A DNA stretch of 64,000 nt from CAZFDE01 sp964517795 (GTDB lineage: Bacteria > Planctomycetota > Phycisphaerae > Sedimentisphaerales > Anaerobacaceae). The notes beneath the pieces were generated by a model. That model was not told the origin of the DNA and searched no databases. It worked only from the letters and a program-made list of their open reading frames with translations. Below are positions 1 to 8,823 of this stretch, one piece after another. The DNA lies in assembly GCA_964517795.1 (NCBI GenBank), contig CAZFDE010000003.1, forward strand, positions 1 to 64,000, written 5' to 3'. The position numbers and the translations under genes are program-made. Numbering within the stretch: the stretch's first letter is position 1; every line of letters begins with the position of its first letter.

Positions 1-144
1 TAAAAATGAGTATGTTAACGCAGGTTTAAACAGCTATGAAAGGGCTTTGTGTTAAAAACTTCTAACAGGGTGTACCCTTTTCGCTTGCAAAATTGAAAGC
101 GGTCTTATTCGTAAAAAAATCCTGTTTTGACGGGATTCAGTTGC

Positions 145-150
145 TATAAT
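145..150 (+). promoter_or_regulatory. Candidate -10 box of aroDE
   Basis: A perfect TATAAT lies only eight bases before the aroDE start codon. If it is used, transcription would begin at or within a base or two of the ATG, giving a leaderless or near-leaderless mRNA. There is no Shine-Dalgarno sequence before the ATG, which fits. No good -35 box sits at 16-18 bases; a TTGACG at about 127 is too close (12 bases). So this is a candidate only. Confidence 0.45.
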
Positions 151-158
151 CATTTCCT

Positions 159-1670
159 ATGAAAACGAAGATCACAGCGCCTATTTCAGGAAAAGATATA
201 GCGCAGTGCGTGGCGCAGGCCAAGGCTGCGGCCGCGGGCGGTGCGCAGATCATCGAATTGCGCACAGATTACCTCGACGATCTGAGCGTTGAGTCCGTAG
301 CGGAATTGATTGCGAAGATACGCTCGGTGGCTCCAAACATCCCGCTTTTGGTTACCTGCCGCGATAAGGCCGAGGGCGGGGCGAAGGATTATCCACTGGA
401 TCTGCGGCTATCGGTATTATGCCAAGCGGCTCAGTGCGGGGCGGATTTTATCGATATTGAGTTTGCTAATTTCAAAAGGCCGGAAGTTCGGCAAAAAATC
501 CAGGATGCATTGGCAGGGACACCAACGCGGCTGATCCTCTCGGCTCATCAGTTCGAGGGCTGTTTTGCCGATATCGATACGCTTTATGACCAGATGAAAG
601 GAGCCTGGCCGCAGGCGATTGTCAAGATCGTCTATACGGCCAAGCATATCAATGACTGTTTTGAGGCATTCGATCTGCTGAATCGAACCCAAGGTCAGGA
701 TCGCATTATTTTGGCGATGACCGAGGCAGGGCAGATTGTGCGGATCCTTTGCGCGAAATTCGGGGCGATGCTGACGTTTGCCCGTATCGATGAATCGTCC
801 GGAACCGCACCGGGGCAGGTAACGATCGAGCAGCTCAAGGAATTGTACCGGTTCGAGCATATCGACCAAAATACCGAAGTTTACGGGATTATCGGCTCGC
901 CGGTTGCGCATTCGTCCAGCCCGGCCTATCATAATACCGGTTTCACCAGGGCGGGGCTCAATAAGGTGTATCTGCCGCTGCTGATCGACGGCGGCCGCGA
1001 TGGGTTCTTTGGCTTTATTGATCATGTCCGCCGCCGGCCGTGGCTGGGCTTTGCCGGATTCAGCGTAACGATCCCGCACAAGCAGAATGCCATTGAATAT
1101 GCCAAATCGCAGGGCGGTGAAATCGAACCGTTAGCGGAGAAGATTGGTGCGGCCAACACCATGACTTTAAATAAGGAACGGATCAGGGTTTTCAATACGG
1201 ATTATGCCGGCGCAATGGATGCGATCATCGAGAAACTTGGCGATAAAACCAAGCTCAACGGATTGAATACGGCGGTGATTGGTGCGGGCGGGGTTTCGCG
1301 GGCGATCGTTGCGGGTCTGGTCGATGCCGGCGCGACGGTGACGATCTATAACCGGACATTCGAAAAAGCCGAGCGGCTGGCCCGCGAATTCGATGGCGTT
1401 GCCAAATCGCTGAGCGAAGTTGCGTCACTGGATGCCGAACTGATCGTCAACTGCACCAATATCGGCATGCATCCCGATGTCGATCAATCGCCGCTGCCGA
1501 AAGCGTGTCTGAAAAAAGGGCTGATCGTTTTCGATACGGTCTATAACCCGGCCGAAACGCTCCTGTTGAAAAATGCCGAAGCCGCCGGTTCGCAGACCAT
1601 CAGCGGCGTCGATATGTTCAATAACCAGGCCGCAAAACAGTTCGCGCTGTTTACGAACAAAAATACATAA
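159..1670 (+). CDS. aroDE: Bifunctional 3-dehydroquinate dehydratase / shikimate dehydrogenase
   Basis: This fusion catalyses two consecutive cytosolic steps of the shikimate pathway: dehydration of 3-dehydroquinate by a type I, Schiff-base enzyme, then NADPH-dependent reduction of 3-dehydroshikimate. Residues about 1-225 are the AroD domain, with the IELRTDYLDD strand, the LSAHQF histidine and the VKIVYTAK lysine. Residues about 240-503 are the AroE domain, with GSPVAHSSSP, the SVTIPHKQ lysine and a GAGGVSRA dinucleotide-binding loop. At 503 residues it matches the fused form known from plants, chlamydiae and planctomycetes. No ribosome binding site precedes the ATG, and a TATAAT lies just upstream. 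No other aromatic amino acid gene is adjacent. The function is secure. Confidence 0.96.
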   Translation: MKTKITAPISGKDIAQCVAQAKAAAAGGAQIIELRTDYLDDLSVESVAELIAKIRSVAPNIPLLVTCRDKAEGGAKDYPLDLRLSVLCQAAQCGADFIDIEFANFKRPEVRQKIQDALAGTPTRLILSAHQFEGCFADIDTLYDQMKGAWPQAIVKIVYTAKHINDCFEAFDLLNRTQGQDRIILAMTEAGQIVRILCAKFGAMLTFARIDESSGTAPGQVTIEQLKELYRFEHIDQNTEVYGIIGSPVAHSSSPAYHNTGFTRAGLNKVYLPLLIDGGRDGFFGFIDHVRRRPWLGFAGFSVTIPHKQNAIEYAKSQGGEIEPLAEKIGAANTMTLNKERIRVFNTDYAGAMDAIIEKLGDKTKLNGLNTAVIGAGGVSRAIVAGLVDAGATVTIYNRTFEKAERLAREFDGVAKSLSEVASLDAELIVNCTNIGMHPDVDQSPLPKACLKKGLIVFDTVYNPAETLLLKNAEAAGSQTISGVDMFNNQAAKQFALFTNKNT

Positions 1671-1720
1671 CTTAAACGGATACTACAAATTAAGGATGCA
1701 GCATTATCAATGATCGATTA

Positions 1721-2609
1721 ATGCAGTTTGTATGGTTTTGTGCCGCGGGTTATTCTTTCTTTTTGGGCGGCATTTTATTGCTCATTTCAATTCTGTTCTC
1801 AAAAACAGCAGAAAAATACTGGCAACGAGCCATTTTTTATGCCCTTACGCTTGTTGGATGTTTTTTTATATTTCTTTCAGCGACCCCCTTGGCTCGGTGG
1901 TTTTATTTCATATGGATAGTTACGTTATTTGGATGGCTCATATATGTTTCGTTTAATAAAAAGTTGAAATCAACTTTTTTGAAGTGGTGTAGTATTTTGG
2001 TTTTTTGTTTAACCGTCGCCGCAATGTTATTTGAACTGTCTTATTTTGTAACACCCCATATATCAGAAAAGAAATTCAAGGTTCTTTATATCATTGGTGA
2101 TTCTGTTAGTGCTGGCATTGGGGGGGGGAAATGAAGAAACATGGCCTGAGATATTACAGAATAAGTATGGAATCAACATTGTCGATTTATCTAAAGCAGG
2201 CGCAACGGCTTCTTCCGCATTCAAACAAGCAGAACACGTCAACGATTCCAATGCAATCGTCCTTTTAGAAATAGGCGGCAATGATCTTTTTGCGCCAACG
2301 CCCCAGACACAATTCGAAAAAGACCTCAAGCGATTAATCCAAAGAGTTATTGGGCCTGATCGAACCGTTGTTATGCTGGAGTTGCCGTTGCTTCCATGGC
2401 AAATTAGATATGGGAAAATCCAAAGGCAGTTATCACGGGAATTCGATGTTGTTCTGATTCCCAAGCGTTTTTTTGTCAGCGTGTTATCGGCACAAGATGC
2501 AACTTCTGATTTGGCTCATTTAACCACAAAAGGGCATCGAATCATGGCGGAGCGAATCTGGTCACTACTCGGCGAAAATCTGGAATCATCAGAAGTGAAG
2601 ATCGAATAA
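1721..2609 (+). pseudogene. Membrane-anchored SGNH/GDSL hydrolase split by a poly-G frameshift
   Basis: Two overlapping reading frames together make one protein. Frame one (1721-2134) carries about four hydrophobic segments and then the block I motif IIGDSVSAG. It ends two codons after a run of nine G (2120-2128). Frame two continues with the rest of an SGNH domain: EIGGNDLF (block III Gly/Asn) and DLAHLTTKGH (block V Asp-x-x-His). Removing one G restores a single frame reading GIGGGNEETW through the junction. The full protein would be about 295 residues, a membrane-anchored esterase or acyl hydrolase of unknown substrate. The shift may be a sequencing error, a decayed gene, or a phase-variable or slippage-expressed gene; the sequence cannot decide. 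The intact catalytic motifs downstream argue against old decay. Confidence 0.8.
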
Positions 2610-2613
2610 TTGA

Positions 2614-2640
2614 CCTGACGACGGCAGGATTTTTCATTTT
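2614..2640 (+). terminator. Weak candidate intrinsic terminator after the SGNH gene
   Basis: A short CCTG...CAGG hairpin with a few more inner pairs is followed by two T-rich runs. The stem is short, so this is tentative. It lies between the SGNH gene and the argG promoter, where a terminator would be expected. Confidence 0.4.
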
Positions 2641-2648
2641 TTGAATTC

Positions 2649-2677
2649 TTGTCATTATGCTCGGATTAAAGTATAAT
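2649..2677 (+). promoter_or_regulatory. Sigma70-type promoter of argG
   Basis: TTGTCA (2649-2654) and a perfect TATAAT (2672-2677) are separated by 17 bases, close to the housekeeping consensus. Initiation would fall near 2684, leaving a leader of about 25 bases that contains the GGAG ribosome binding site. No arginine-repressor-like palindrome was recognised around it. Confidence 0.75.
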
Positions 2678-2708
2678 TTTTCAGTCAAGTTTTTCATGGA
2701 GTTTGAAT

Positions 2709-3932
2709 ATGGCCAAGAATGCTGAAAAAGTGGTATTAGCGTACAGCGGCGGGCTGGATACGAGTGTGATTCTGCCGTGGCTGAAAGAAACGTACGGCTA
2801 TGATGTGATTGCCTTTGCGGCCGAGTTGGGCCAGGGCGATGAACTGAGCGGGATCAAGAAAAAGGCGCTCAAAAGCGGGGCGGTCAAGTGCATCGTTAAG
2901 GACCTGCGAAAAGAATTCGTGGAAGATTATCTCTGGCCGATGCTCAAGGCCGGGGCGATCTATGAGGACAAATATCTGCTGGGCACCAGCATCGCCCGGC
3001 CGCTGATCGCCAAACATCAGGTCGATGTAGCGCATGGCGAAGGGGCCACGGCCGTTGCCCACGGGGCGACCGGCAAAGGTAACGATCAGGTGCGGTTCGA
3101 GTTGACGTTTATGTCGCTGGATCCGGGCCTGAAGATTGTCGCGCCGTGGAAAGACCCGAAATTCGAACTGACCAGCCGCGAGGCCGCGGTGGATTATGCC
3201 AAACAACACGGTATCCCCATCGAGCAGAGCAAAAAGAAAATTTATTCGCGGGACCGCAATCTCTGGCATATCAGTCATGAGGGGGCCGATCTGGAGGACC
3301 CGGCCAACGAGCCGAAGGACTCGCTGTTCGTAATCTCGAATCCGGTCTCTAAAGCACCCGATAAGCCCGCGTATGTCGAGATCGATTTCAAAGAGGGTGT
3401 GCCGGTCAAACTCAACGGCAAGGCGATCGGCGGCGTCAAGCTGATCGAGACGCTCAACGCAATCGGCGGCAAGCACGCGGTCGGGCAGGCGGACCTTGTC
3501 GAGAATCGCCTCGTCGGGATGAAATCGCGGGGCGTTTATGAAACGCCGGGCGGGACGATCCTGATCGAAGCGCATAAGGCGCTGGAGAGTTTGACGCTCG
3601 ATCGCGAGATGCTGCATTACAAACAGCAGATCGCGCTGAAATACGCAGAAATGGTGTATTACGGCCAGTGGTTCTGCCCGCTGCGGCAGGCGCTGGATGC
3701 GTTTGTGAATGTGACCCAGCGAAATGTCAGCGGCCGGGTCAAAATGAAACTCTTTAAGGGTCGTGCGACGGTGGCGGGTATGACCAGTCCAAAAAGTCTA
3801 TATCGTATGGACTTAGCTAGTTTTAAGATGGGCGATGAGTACGAATCGACCGATGCGACCGGCTTTATCCGGCTGTTTGGGCTTCCGATAAAGGTGTCGG
3901 GCATTGTGAACCGCGAGAATAAGAAAAAATAG
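2709..3932 (+). CDS. argG: Argininosuccinate synthase
   Basis: It ligates citrulline and aspartate with ATP cleavage to AMP and PPi in arginine biosynthesis. The N-terminal N-type ATP pyrophosphatase loop AYSGGLDTS is intact at residues about 11-19. Typical motifs follow, such as GKGNDQVRFE and SREAAVDYA. The length of 407 residues is normal. I chose the ATG at 2709 over a TTG two codons upstream because GGAG at 2698-2701 lies seven bases from it. The gene has its own strong promoter. The prepilin peptidase gene follows within 6 bases, so it may be cotranscribed. PPi released here could feed the membrane pyrophosphatase encoded at 37.3 kb, although that link is general. Confidence 0.96.
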   Translation: MAKNAEKVVLAYSGGLDTSVILPWLKETYGYDVIAFAAELGQGDELSGIKKKALKSGAVKCIVKDLRKEFVEDYLWPMLKAGAIYEDKYLLGTSIARPLIAKHQVDVAHGEGATAVAHGATGKGNDQVRFELTFMSLDPGLKIVAPWKDPKFELTSREAAVDYAKQHGIPIEQSKKKIYSRDRNLWHISHEGADLEDPANEPKDSLFVISNPVSKAPDKPAYVEIDFKEGVPVKLNGKAIGGVKLIETLNAIGGKHAVGQADLVENRLVGMKSRGVYETPGGTILIEAHKALESLTLDREMLHYKQQIALKYAEMVYYGQWFCPLRQALDAFVNVTQRNVSGRVKMKLFKGRATVAGMTSPKSLYRMDLASFKMGDEYESTDATGFIRLFGLPIKVSGIVNRENKKK

Positions 3933-3938
3933 GATTGG

Positions 3939-5081
3939 ATGGTCACGGAAGGCATTATTATCCCGGATTGGATCTGGTACGCATTTATTTTTGCGTTCGG
4001 CTGCTGTGTCGGCAGTTTTCTCAATGTCGTGATCTATCGGCTGCCGCGCGACAAATCGATCGTTCGTCCGCCCTCAAGCTGCCCGTCCTGCGGCCAACCG
4101 ATTCGATTTTATGACAATATCCCGCTGATCTCATGGGTTGCGCTGCTGGGGAAATGCCGGTTCTGCAAGGTGTGGATCTCACCGCGGTATTTCATTGTCG
4201 AACTGATTACGGGCCTGAGTTTCGTGGGCGTGTTTTACCTTTATTTTCGCAGCGCATTGTGGGCCGGGATGCCCGCATTTATCGAGGGGGGCTGGCTGAT
4301 CTTCGTGATGTCGCTGGTGTTGGTGGGTGGTTTTCTGGCCGCATCGGCCATCGATCTGGAGCTGTGGATTATCCCGATTACGATCTGCTGGTTTATCACG
4401 GCCGTGGGTCTGATTGGTACCGGCCTGAGCGAATTTGTGATAAGTGAAGATATTCTAAGAGGTTATAACTTGCTGTCTTTTGTTTCCAGCGATGTTGCGG
4501 CAATGTCGGCCGGCGGATTGATTGGCTTAGCGGCGGCGTGGGGATTGTTGGTAAGCGGCTTGATCAAAAGAAGTTACGATTTTGACGAAAATAATGAGCC
4601 GCCGAACTTAAATCATCGCCGTGAAGTTCTCAAAGAAATTGTTTTTCTGGCCCCGATTATCCTTTTTGCATTTCTTTGGCGAATGATCGTCCAAAAAGTT
4701 CCGGCGATTAATGATTGGTGGGTGGATTTTTCAAATTATCCGTTTATCGGCGGCTTTTTAGGAGCGATTTGGGGGTATCTGATCGGTTGCGGCGTGGTTT
4801 GGGCAACGCGGATATTCGGAACGCTGGCATTCGGCCGCGAAGCGATGGGGCTTGGCGATGTGCACTTGATGGGGGCGGCCGGGGCGATTATCGGTGCGGT
4901 ACCGGTGACCGTGGCCTTTTTCATCGCACCGTTTTTCGGACTGGGCTGGGCATTGATCCAATTATTTTTTCGAAAAATCCGCCAAATTCCGTACGGTCCT
5001 TTCTTGTCATTGGGCGTGTTTACTGTTATGATTCTACATGATCGGATTTATAATTATATGTACACGCTGTTTTTTCATTGA
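3939..5081 (+). CDS. pilD: Prepilin peptidase, A24 aspartyl family
   Basis: This inner-membrane aspartyl protease cleaves, and usually N-methylates, type IV prepilins and pseudopilins. The N-terminal methyltransferase-type domain begins with GSFLNVVIYRLP and carries the two zinc-type pairs CPSC (C48, C51) and CRFC (C73, C76). The catalytic aspartates are in ASAIDLE and in the GLGDVHLMG motif near the C-terminus. At 380 residues it is about 100 longer than usual. The extra length is a charged loop plus added hydrophobic segments between the two catalytic aspartates, around residues 175-270. It starts 6 bases after argG. Likely substrates in this window are the pseudopilin at 55.8-56.6 kb and perhaps the PilX-like protein at 62.9 kb. 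Confidence 0.93.
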   Translation: MVTEGIIIPDWIWYAFIFAFGCCVGSFLNVVIYRLPRDKSIVRPPSSCPSCGQPIRFYDNIPLISWVALLGKCRFCKVWISPRYFIVELITGLSFVGVFYLYFRSALWAGMPAFIEGGWLIFVMSLVLVGGFLAASAIDLELWIIPITICWFITAVGLIGTGLSEFVISEDILRGYNLLSFVSSDVAAMSAGGLIGLAAAWGLLVSGLIKRSYDFDENNEPPNLNHRREVLKEIVFLAPIILFAFLWRMIVQKVPAINDWWVDFSNYPFIGGFLGAIWGYLIGCGVVWATRIFGTLAFGREAMGLGDVHLMGAAGAIIGAVPVTVAFFIAPFFGLGWALIQLFFRKIRQIPYGPFLSLGVFTVMILHDRIYNYMYTLFFH

Positions 5082-5118
5082 AAATGGAACAGGAAAACGA
5101 GAAATAAGGAGGTTTCAA

Positions 5119-5781
5119 ATGGGCAGAACAAAACTGACCGTTCTTTTGCTGATCGTCATCGTTTCCACACTGTTTGCCGGTGGATGTACGGACTGGAAGA
5201 AAAAATACAATGCCCTGTATGTGGAGCATGAGAATTTGCAGGGGTTGCTGGAGCGGGAGAAAAGCGAAAAAGGCCAACTGGCTGAGCAGATCGCCCAGGA
5301 CCAGAAGACCATCGAAGAACTTCAGCGTCAGATCGCCGAACGCCAGCAGTCCGCAGCCGAGGCGACGGGTTTCGGCAAGGGGTATGATGTGAAATTTGAC
5401 CCGTCAGCCGGCACCATTACGGTGACGCTGGAGAACAAGATCCTCTTTTCGCCGGGCAAGGCTTCGTTGAAGTCCCAAACCATCAGTCAGCTTAATCATA
5501 TTGTCTCGGTGATCAAGAGTAAATATCCCGGCAAGCTGGTCGATGTGATCGGCCATACCGATTCGGATCCGATCCGCAGGAGTAAATGGGCGGACAACTG
5601 GGAACTGTCGGCGCAACGTGCGCTTTCGGTGGCGCGTTATCTGATCAAGCAGGGGATATCCGAGGATAAGATTCGTGCGGTCGGCCGCGGCTCAACGATG
5701 CCGGTCGCGTCGAATTCAACCGCCAGCGGCAAGTCCCGCAACCGTCGAGTCGAGATTGTCGTCCATATCCGCAGCAGTTAA
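5119..5781 (+). CDS. OmpA/Pal-type peptidoglycan-binding lipoprotein with coiled coil
   Basis: The open frame extends upstream, but a near-perfect TAAGGAGG (5105-5112) six bases before ATG 5119 fixes the start. This reveals a lipoprotein signal peptide ending in AGGC, with Cys23 as the lipidated residue. Residues about 30-75 form a Glu/Gln/Lys-rich coiled coil. The C-terminal half is an OmpA-like domain: an ILFSPGKASL start, the IGHTDSDP loop, and RNRRVEIVV at the end. It probably tethers the outer membrane, or an envelope structure, to peptidoglycan by binding the meso-diaminopimelate peptide. Its stop codon overlaps that of the convergent comEC gene. The family is certain; a specific partner cannot be named. 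Confidence 0.9.
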   Translation: MGRTKLTVLLLIVIVSTLFAGGCTDWKKKYNALYVEHENLQGLLEREKSEKGQLAEQIAQDQKTIEELQRQIAERQQSAAEATGFGKGYDVKFDPSAGTITVTLENKILFSPGKASLKSQTISQLNHIVSVIKSKYPGKLVDVIGHTDSDPIRRSKWADNWELSAQRALSVARYLIKQGISEDKIRAVGRGSTMPVASNSTASGKSRNRRVEIVVHIRSS

Positions 5782-8324
5782 AAGCGCATATGGTGCTTTG
5801 ATTTAAATGAACGAATATCAACGGAGCCGTCCGGCCGGATCGTGGTCGTGACGGCTCCGTCATTTCCGGTTACGAACAATTCGGTGCCTGCGATTTCCTT
5901 GAGCTTTTGAAACTGTCGATCGGTTTTGGCCGAACTGCTGGCGATGACGACCGTTGGATTAATCGTCCGAATGAAATCGTTTTTCAGCGTATTGGTTGAG
6001 CCGTGATGCGGGGCAATCAGTATATCGGCCTTAAGATTGGGATATCGCTGTAATAATTCGGATTGAGCGTATTGCTGGATGTCCGAACAGATCAGGACGC
6101 TTCGGTCCTTATAGGTTAATCGGGTCACCAGGGATTGGTCGTTAATGGTTATATCCGGTTTATCCAAAACAGCATCGTGCGGCCAGAGAAATTCGATCCT
6201 GACCGGTGGATCAATCGTCAACCGGTCTGTCGATTTTGACATTACGGCATTGTCTTTGCTCGATTGATCCAACCGCCGCATGGTGTACCGATTGCTGTGA
6301 ATCCGGCATTCCGGCCCCGGGTAAATACACTCAACGACATTTTCTTCAAGGATTTCCGCAATTCCGTTGAGATGGTCGATATCGCTGTGGCTGATGACGA
6401 TCCCATCCATACGGCCGATCCCCTGATGACGCAGAAAAGGATTCACGATCCGACGGCCGACGTTCGGGCTAAACAGCGAACCTGCATCGAACAACCATGT
6501 TGTGCGGTCGGGCAGTTCCAGAAAGATCGCCTGGCCGTGCTTGACGTCCAGACAGGTCATGGTCAGTGACGGATTAAAAAGGGAATGAACGCCGGGCCAC
6601 AGCAACAAACCGATCAAAACGACAAATAGCGACCCGCGAAGTGCCAAGGCGCGTTTAGGGTATCGGATCGGGATCAGCAGGGATATCAGAAAAATATAAT
6701 ACACAACGATCACCGTCGGTTGAACTGCCGCCATTCGTATGTCGGAAAATCCGATCCGGGAAAAGACGGTGACAGTACCGATTAAAACAGACGCACATTG
6801 GTTTACAAGCCAGCCGATGCCGATAGCGGTCAGCGGGATGATCGCCGAAACGATCATTTTAATAAATCCCAGTATCATGAGGATGGCGACGAGCGGAAAA
6901 ATCAAAACCGTCCAGATACTGCTCAATGGCGTAACCGCGTTGAAATGATACAACAAAATACCGGCGCCGCCAAACCATGCGGCAATACCGGTTGCCAAGA
7001 GACCTGCGAGCGCCCGAAACAGTGTCTGCGGCAGAGGGTGTGACGGTTGAATACGGATCATTGACAGCCATTTTAAGAAATGACGGTAAAACGTCGGGGC
7101 TAAAAACAGGATACCGAGCACACATGCGAACGAAAGCTGCCATCCGGGTTCGAATGCAAATGTCGGGCGGATCAGCAGCAGAACGATCGCGGCCAGTGAC
7201 AGCGAATTAAGCGGATGTGTATGTCGTCGAACGATGACCGAAAGGCAAAAAATACAAGCGATCACAGCGGCGCGCACCGTGGGCGCTCGGGCCGGAACGA
7301 TCATCAAAAACAGTCCGATCGCACATAACGCAACCACGGCGCGCCACGGTTTGGTCAGGCCGATCATTTTGCAGATCACCCAGACTAATCCGACGATGAT
7401 GCCAAGGTGCATGCCGGAAAGACTGATAAAATGCAGCAGGCCGGTTTTTTCGAAGGCCCGCCAGGTTACCGGCTTTATTTGTGTTCGCTTGCCCAGCAGC
7501 AAGGCCTCCAATAGCCCCATGTCGGCAGTTTCATTTTGAATATCCTGAAACAGGGCGTTGAAACAGATTTGTTGAAATTGTCCCCGAAGCCGTCTCAGAA
7601 AACCTGTGTTTCGATCTAAAACAGTAACCGCTTGTCGCGAAGGAATCTGTCCCTGGATAAAAATATTTTGACGTGTGTAGTATGCGGCCGGATCGAATTG
7701 CCCGGGATTCGATCCGGATTCGATGGGTTCGAGCACACTGTACGCCCGTATGCGATCTGCCGGATAAAGATCATAGACGGGATGCGGGATGTAAATCCTG
7801 ATGGTGCCGTTTGCAGGTTGCCAGCCGTCAACGGTTTGAATACGAGTGCATTTCAAATAAAAACCGGTTGACGGGTCCGTAAACATAAAGGACGAAAATG
7901 CCCATTTCGAGCGGTTCACCCTTGGGGCGGTAAGGACCATTCCTTCAATATTCACCGGGGCCGCTTCGCTGCCAACACGCTGACGAATATGATGGGGCGG
8001 TAATTGCGTAAAGACGCACATGCGAATAGCCCCCAAACTGACGAAGCTGACTAATACAACCATACAAAGCCAGCCAATCTTTACATAAAATTGCCGCACG
8101 GTGACGAGGTAAAGCGACGCCAATAGCCCTGTCGATAACAATACGAGTCCCCAAAAAAACAATGGTCCGGCCAGGTCATACTGGATAATGATGCCGGTCA
8201 TCAGGCCGATCGCGCAAAAAATGAGCGGATAACGACGGCATGGCTCCGTAAAAAAAAGACGTTGCCATGACAGGTCACGGTCTATCTGAAATAAACTATT
8301 TTGGATATTGCCGTTTTTTGCCAT
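5778..8324 (-). CDS. comEC: DNA internalisation channel ComEC/Rec2
   Basis: This polytopic inner-membrane protein carries single-stranded DNA into the cytoplasm during natural transformation. At 848 residues it has the full architecture: two N-terminal helices, an OB-fold-like periplasmic domain, a competence domain with HFISLSGMHLGI, many hydrophobic segments, and a C-terminal metallo-beta-lactamase-like domain. The latter keeps the HSDIDH and APHHGS metal motifs, so nuclease activity is plausible. It is transcribed alone and ends tail to tail with the OmpA-like gene over a shared TTAA. Together with the prepilin peptidase and pilin-like genes elsewhere in the window it suggests competence, although ComEA and DprA are not present here. 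Confidence 0.95.
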   Translation of the reverse strand: MAKNGNIQNSLFQIDRDLSWQRLFFTEPCRRYPLIFCAIGLMTGIIIQYDLAGPLFFWGLVLLSTGLLASLYLVTVRQFYVKIGWLCMVVLVSFVSLGAIRMCVFTQLPPHHIRQRVGSEAAPVNIEGMVLTAPRVNRSKWAFSSFMFTDPSTGFYLKCTRIQTVDGWQPANGTIRIYIPHPVYDLYPADRIRAYSVLEPIESGSNPGQFDPAAYYTRQNIFIQGQIPSRQAVTVLDRNTGFLRRLRGQFQQICFNALFQDIQNETADMGLLEALLLGKRTQIKPVTWRAFEKTGLLHFISLSGMHLGIIVGLVWVICKMIGLTKPWRAVVALCAIGLFLMIVPARAPTVRAAVIACIFCLSVIVRRHTHPLNSLSLAAIVLLLIRPTFAFEPGWQLSFACVLGILFLAPTFYRHFLKWLSMIRIQPSHPLPQTLFRALAGLLATGIAAWFGGAGILLYHFNAVTPLSSIWTVLIFPLVAILMILGFIKMIVSAIIPLTAIGIGWLVNQCASVLIGTVTVFSRIGFSDIRMAAVQPTVIVVYYIFLISLLIPIRYPKRALALRGSLFVVLIGLLLWPGVHSLFNPSLTMTCLDVKHGQAIFLELPDRTTWLFDAGSLFSPNVGRRIVNPFLRHQGIGRMDGIVISHSDIDHLNGIAEILEENVVECIYPGPECRIHSNRYTMRRLDQSSKDNAVMSKSTDRLTIDPPVRIEFLWPHDAVLDKPDITINDQSLVTRLTYKDRSVLICSDIQQYAQSELLQRYPNLKADILIAPHHGSTNTLKNDFIRTINPTVVIASSSAKTDRQFQKLKEIAGTELFVTGNDGAVTTTIRPDGSVDIRSFKSKHHMRF

Positions 8325-8501
8325 GTGAATTATGATAGATAATAGGATTATAGAAGCCCGGCTGCAAGTAAATCACATAATTTTACAAATTTTATATTTA
8401 AATTGTTGACGGCGTTTGATTATTATTTTAATCTTTTGTCATATATGAATTACCGGTAAAATTTATGGGGGTATCTTAACGTTTTAGTAGGGGAATTTTT
8501 T

Positions 8502-8813
8502 ATGTTTGAAGACAGAAAGTACATTAAAGGCGTATTTTCGACAGAGGAAGTCGAAGTGTTGAAATCTCTGTTTCCCGACCACAACGCGGTTGATATTGCC
8601 GCCCGGATGAACCGCTCGGTATCCGGTGTGAAAAAGAAAATGCGGGAACTGGGTTTAACCCGTCGAAACGCCAAGCCGTGGACAAAGAAAGAGATCGCTT
8701 ATTTAAGAAAGCATTATCCGACCACGACCACATCTCAAATTGCCAATGCGATCGATCGTAATTTGTCCGAGACTAAGCGCAAAGCCAGTGAGCTAAAGCT
8801 GAAAAAGAAATAA
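8502..8813 (+). CDS. Small DNA-binding protein with two SANT/Myb-like helix-turn-helix repeats
   Basis: The protein of 103 residues consists almost only of two related units of about 40 residues. Unit 1 runs from FSTEEVEVLKSLF to MRELGL and unit 2 from WTKKEIAYLRKHY to SELKL. Each has an aromatic start, an acidic first helix and a basic third helix, as in SANT/Myb or GcrA-type domains. The tail is lysine-rich. I infer a sequence-specific or nucleoid DNA-binding protein; its target is unknown. A GGGGA lies 7-12 bases before the ATG. It stands alone between divergent comEC and convergent serS, with only about 10 bases to the serS stop. Confidence 0.75.
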   Translation: MFEDRKYIKGVFSTEEVEVLKSLFPDHNAVDIAARMNRSVSGVKKKMRELGLTRRNAKPWTKKEIAYLRKHYPTTTTSQIANAIDRNLSETKRKASELKLKKK

Positions 8814-8823
8814 TCTCCGCCTA

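Noticed and set aside
127..132. TTGACG as -35 box of aroDE
   Set aside because: Only 12 bases before the TATAAT, too short for a sigma70 promoter.
417..1079. Minus-strand frame inside aroDE
   Set aside because: Antisense shadow; aroDE motifs occupy the plus strand.
2736..3617. Minus-strand frame inside argG
   Set aside because: Antisense shadow of argG; GC-rich third positions create long antisense frames in this genome.
8401..8440. Promoter for the small DNA-binding protein (TTGACG near 8406)
   Set aside because: No -10 element at proper distance; TATTAT is too close and TTTAAT weak.
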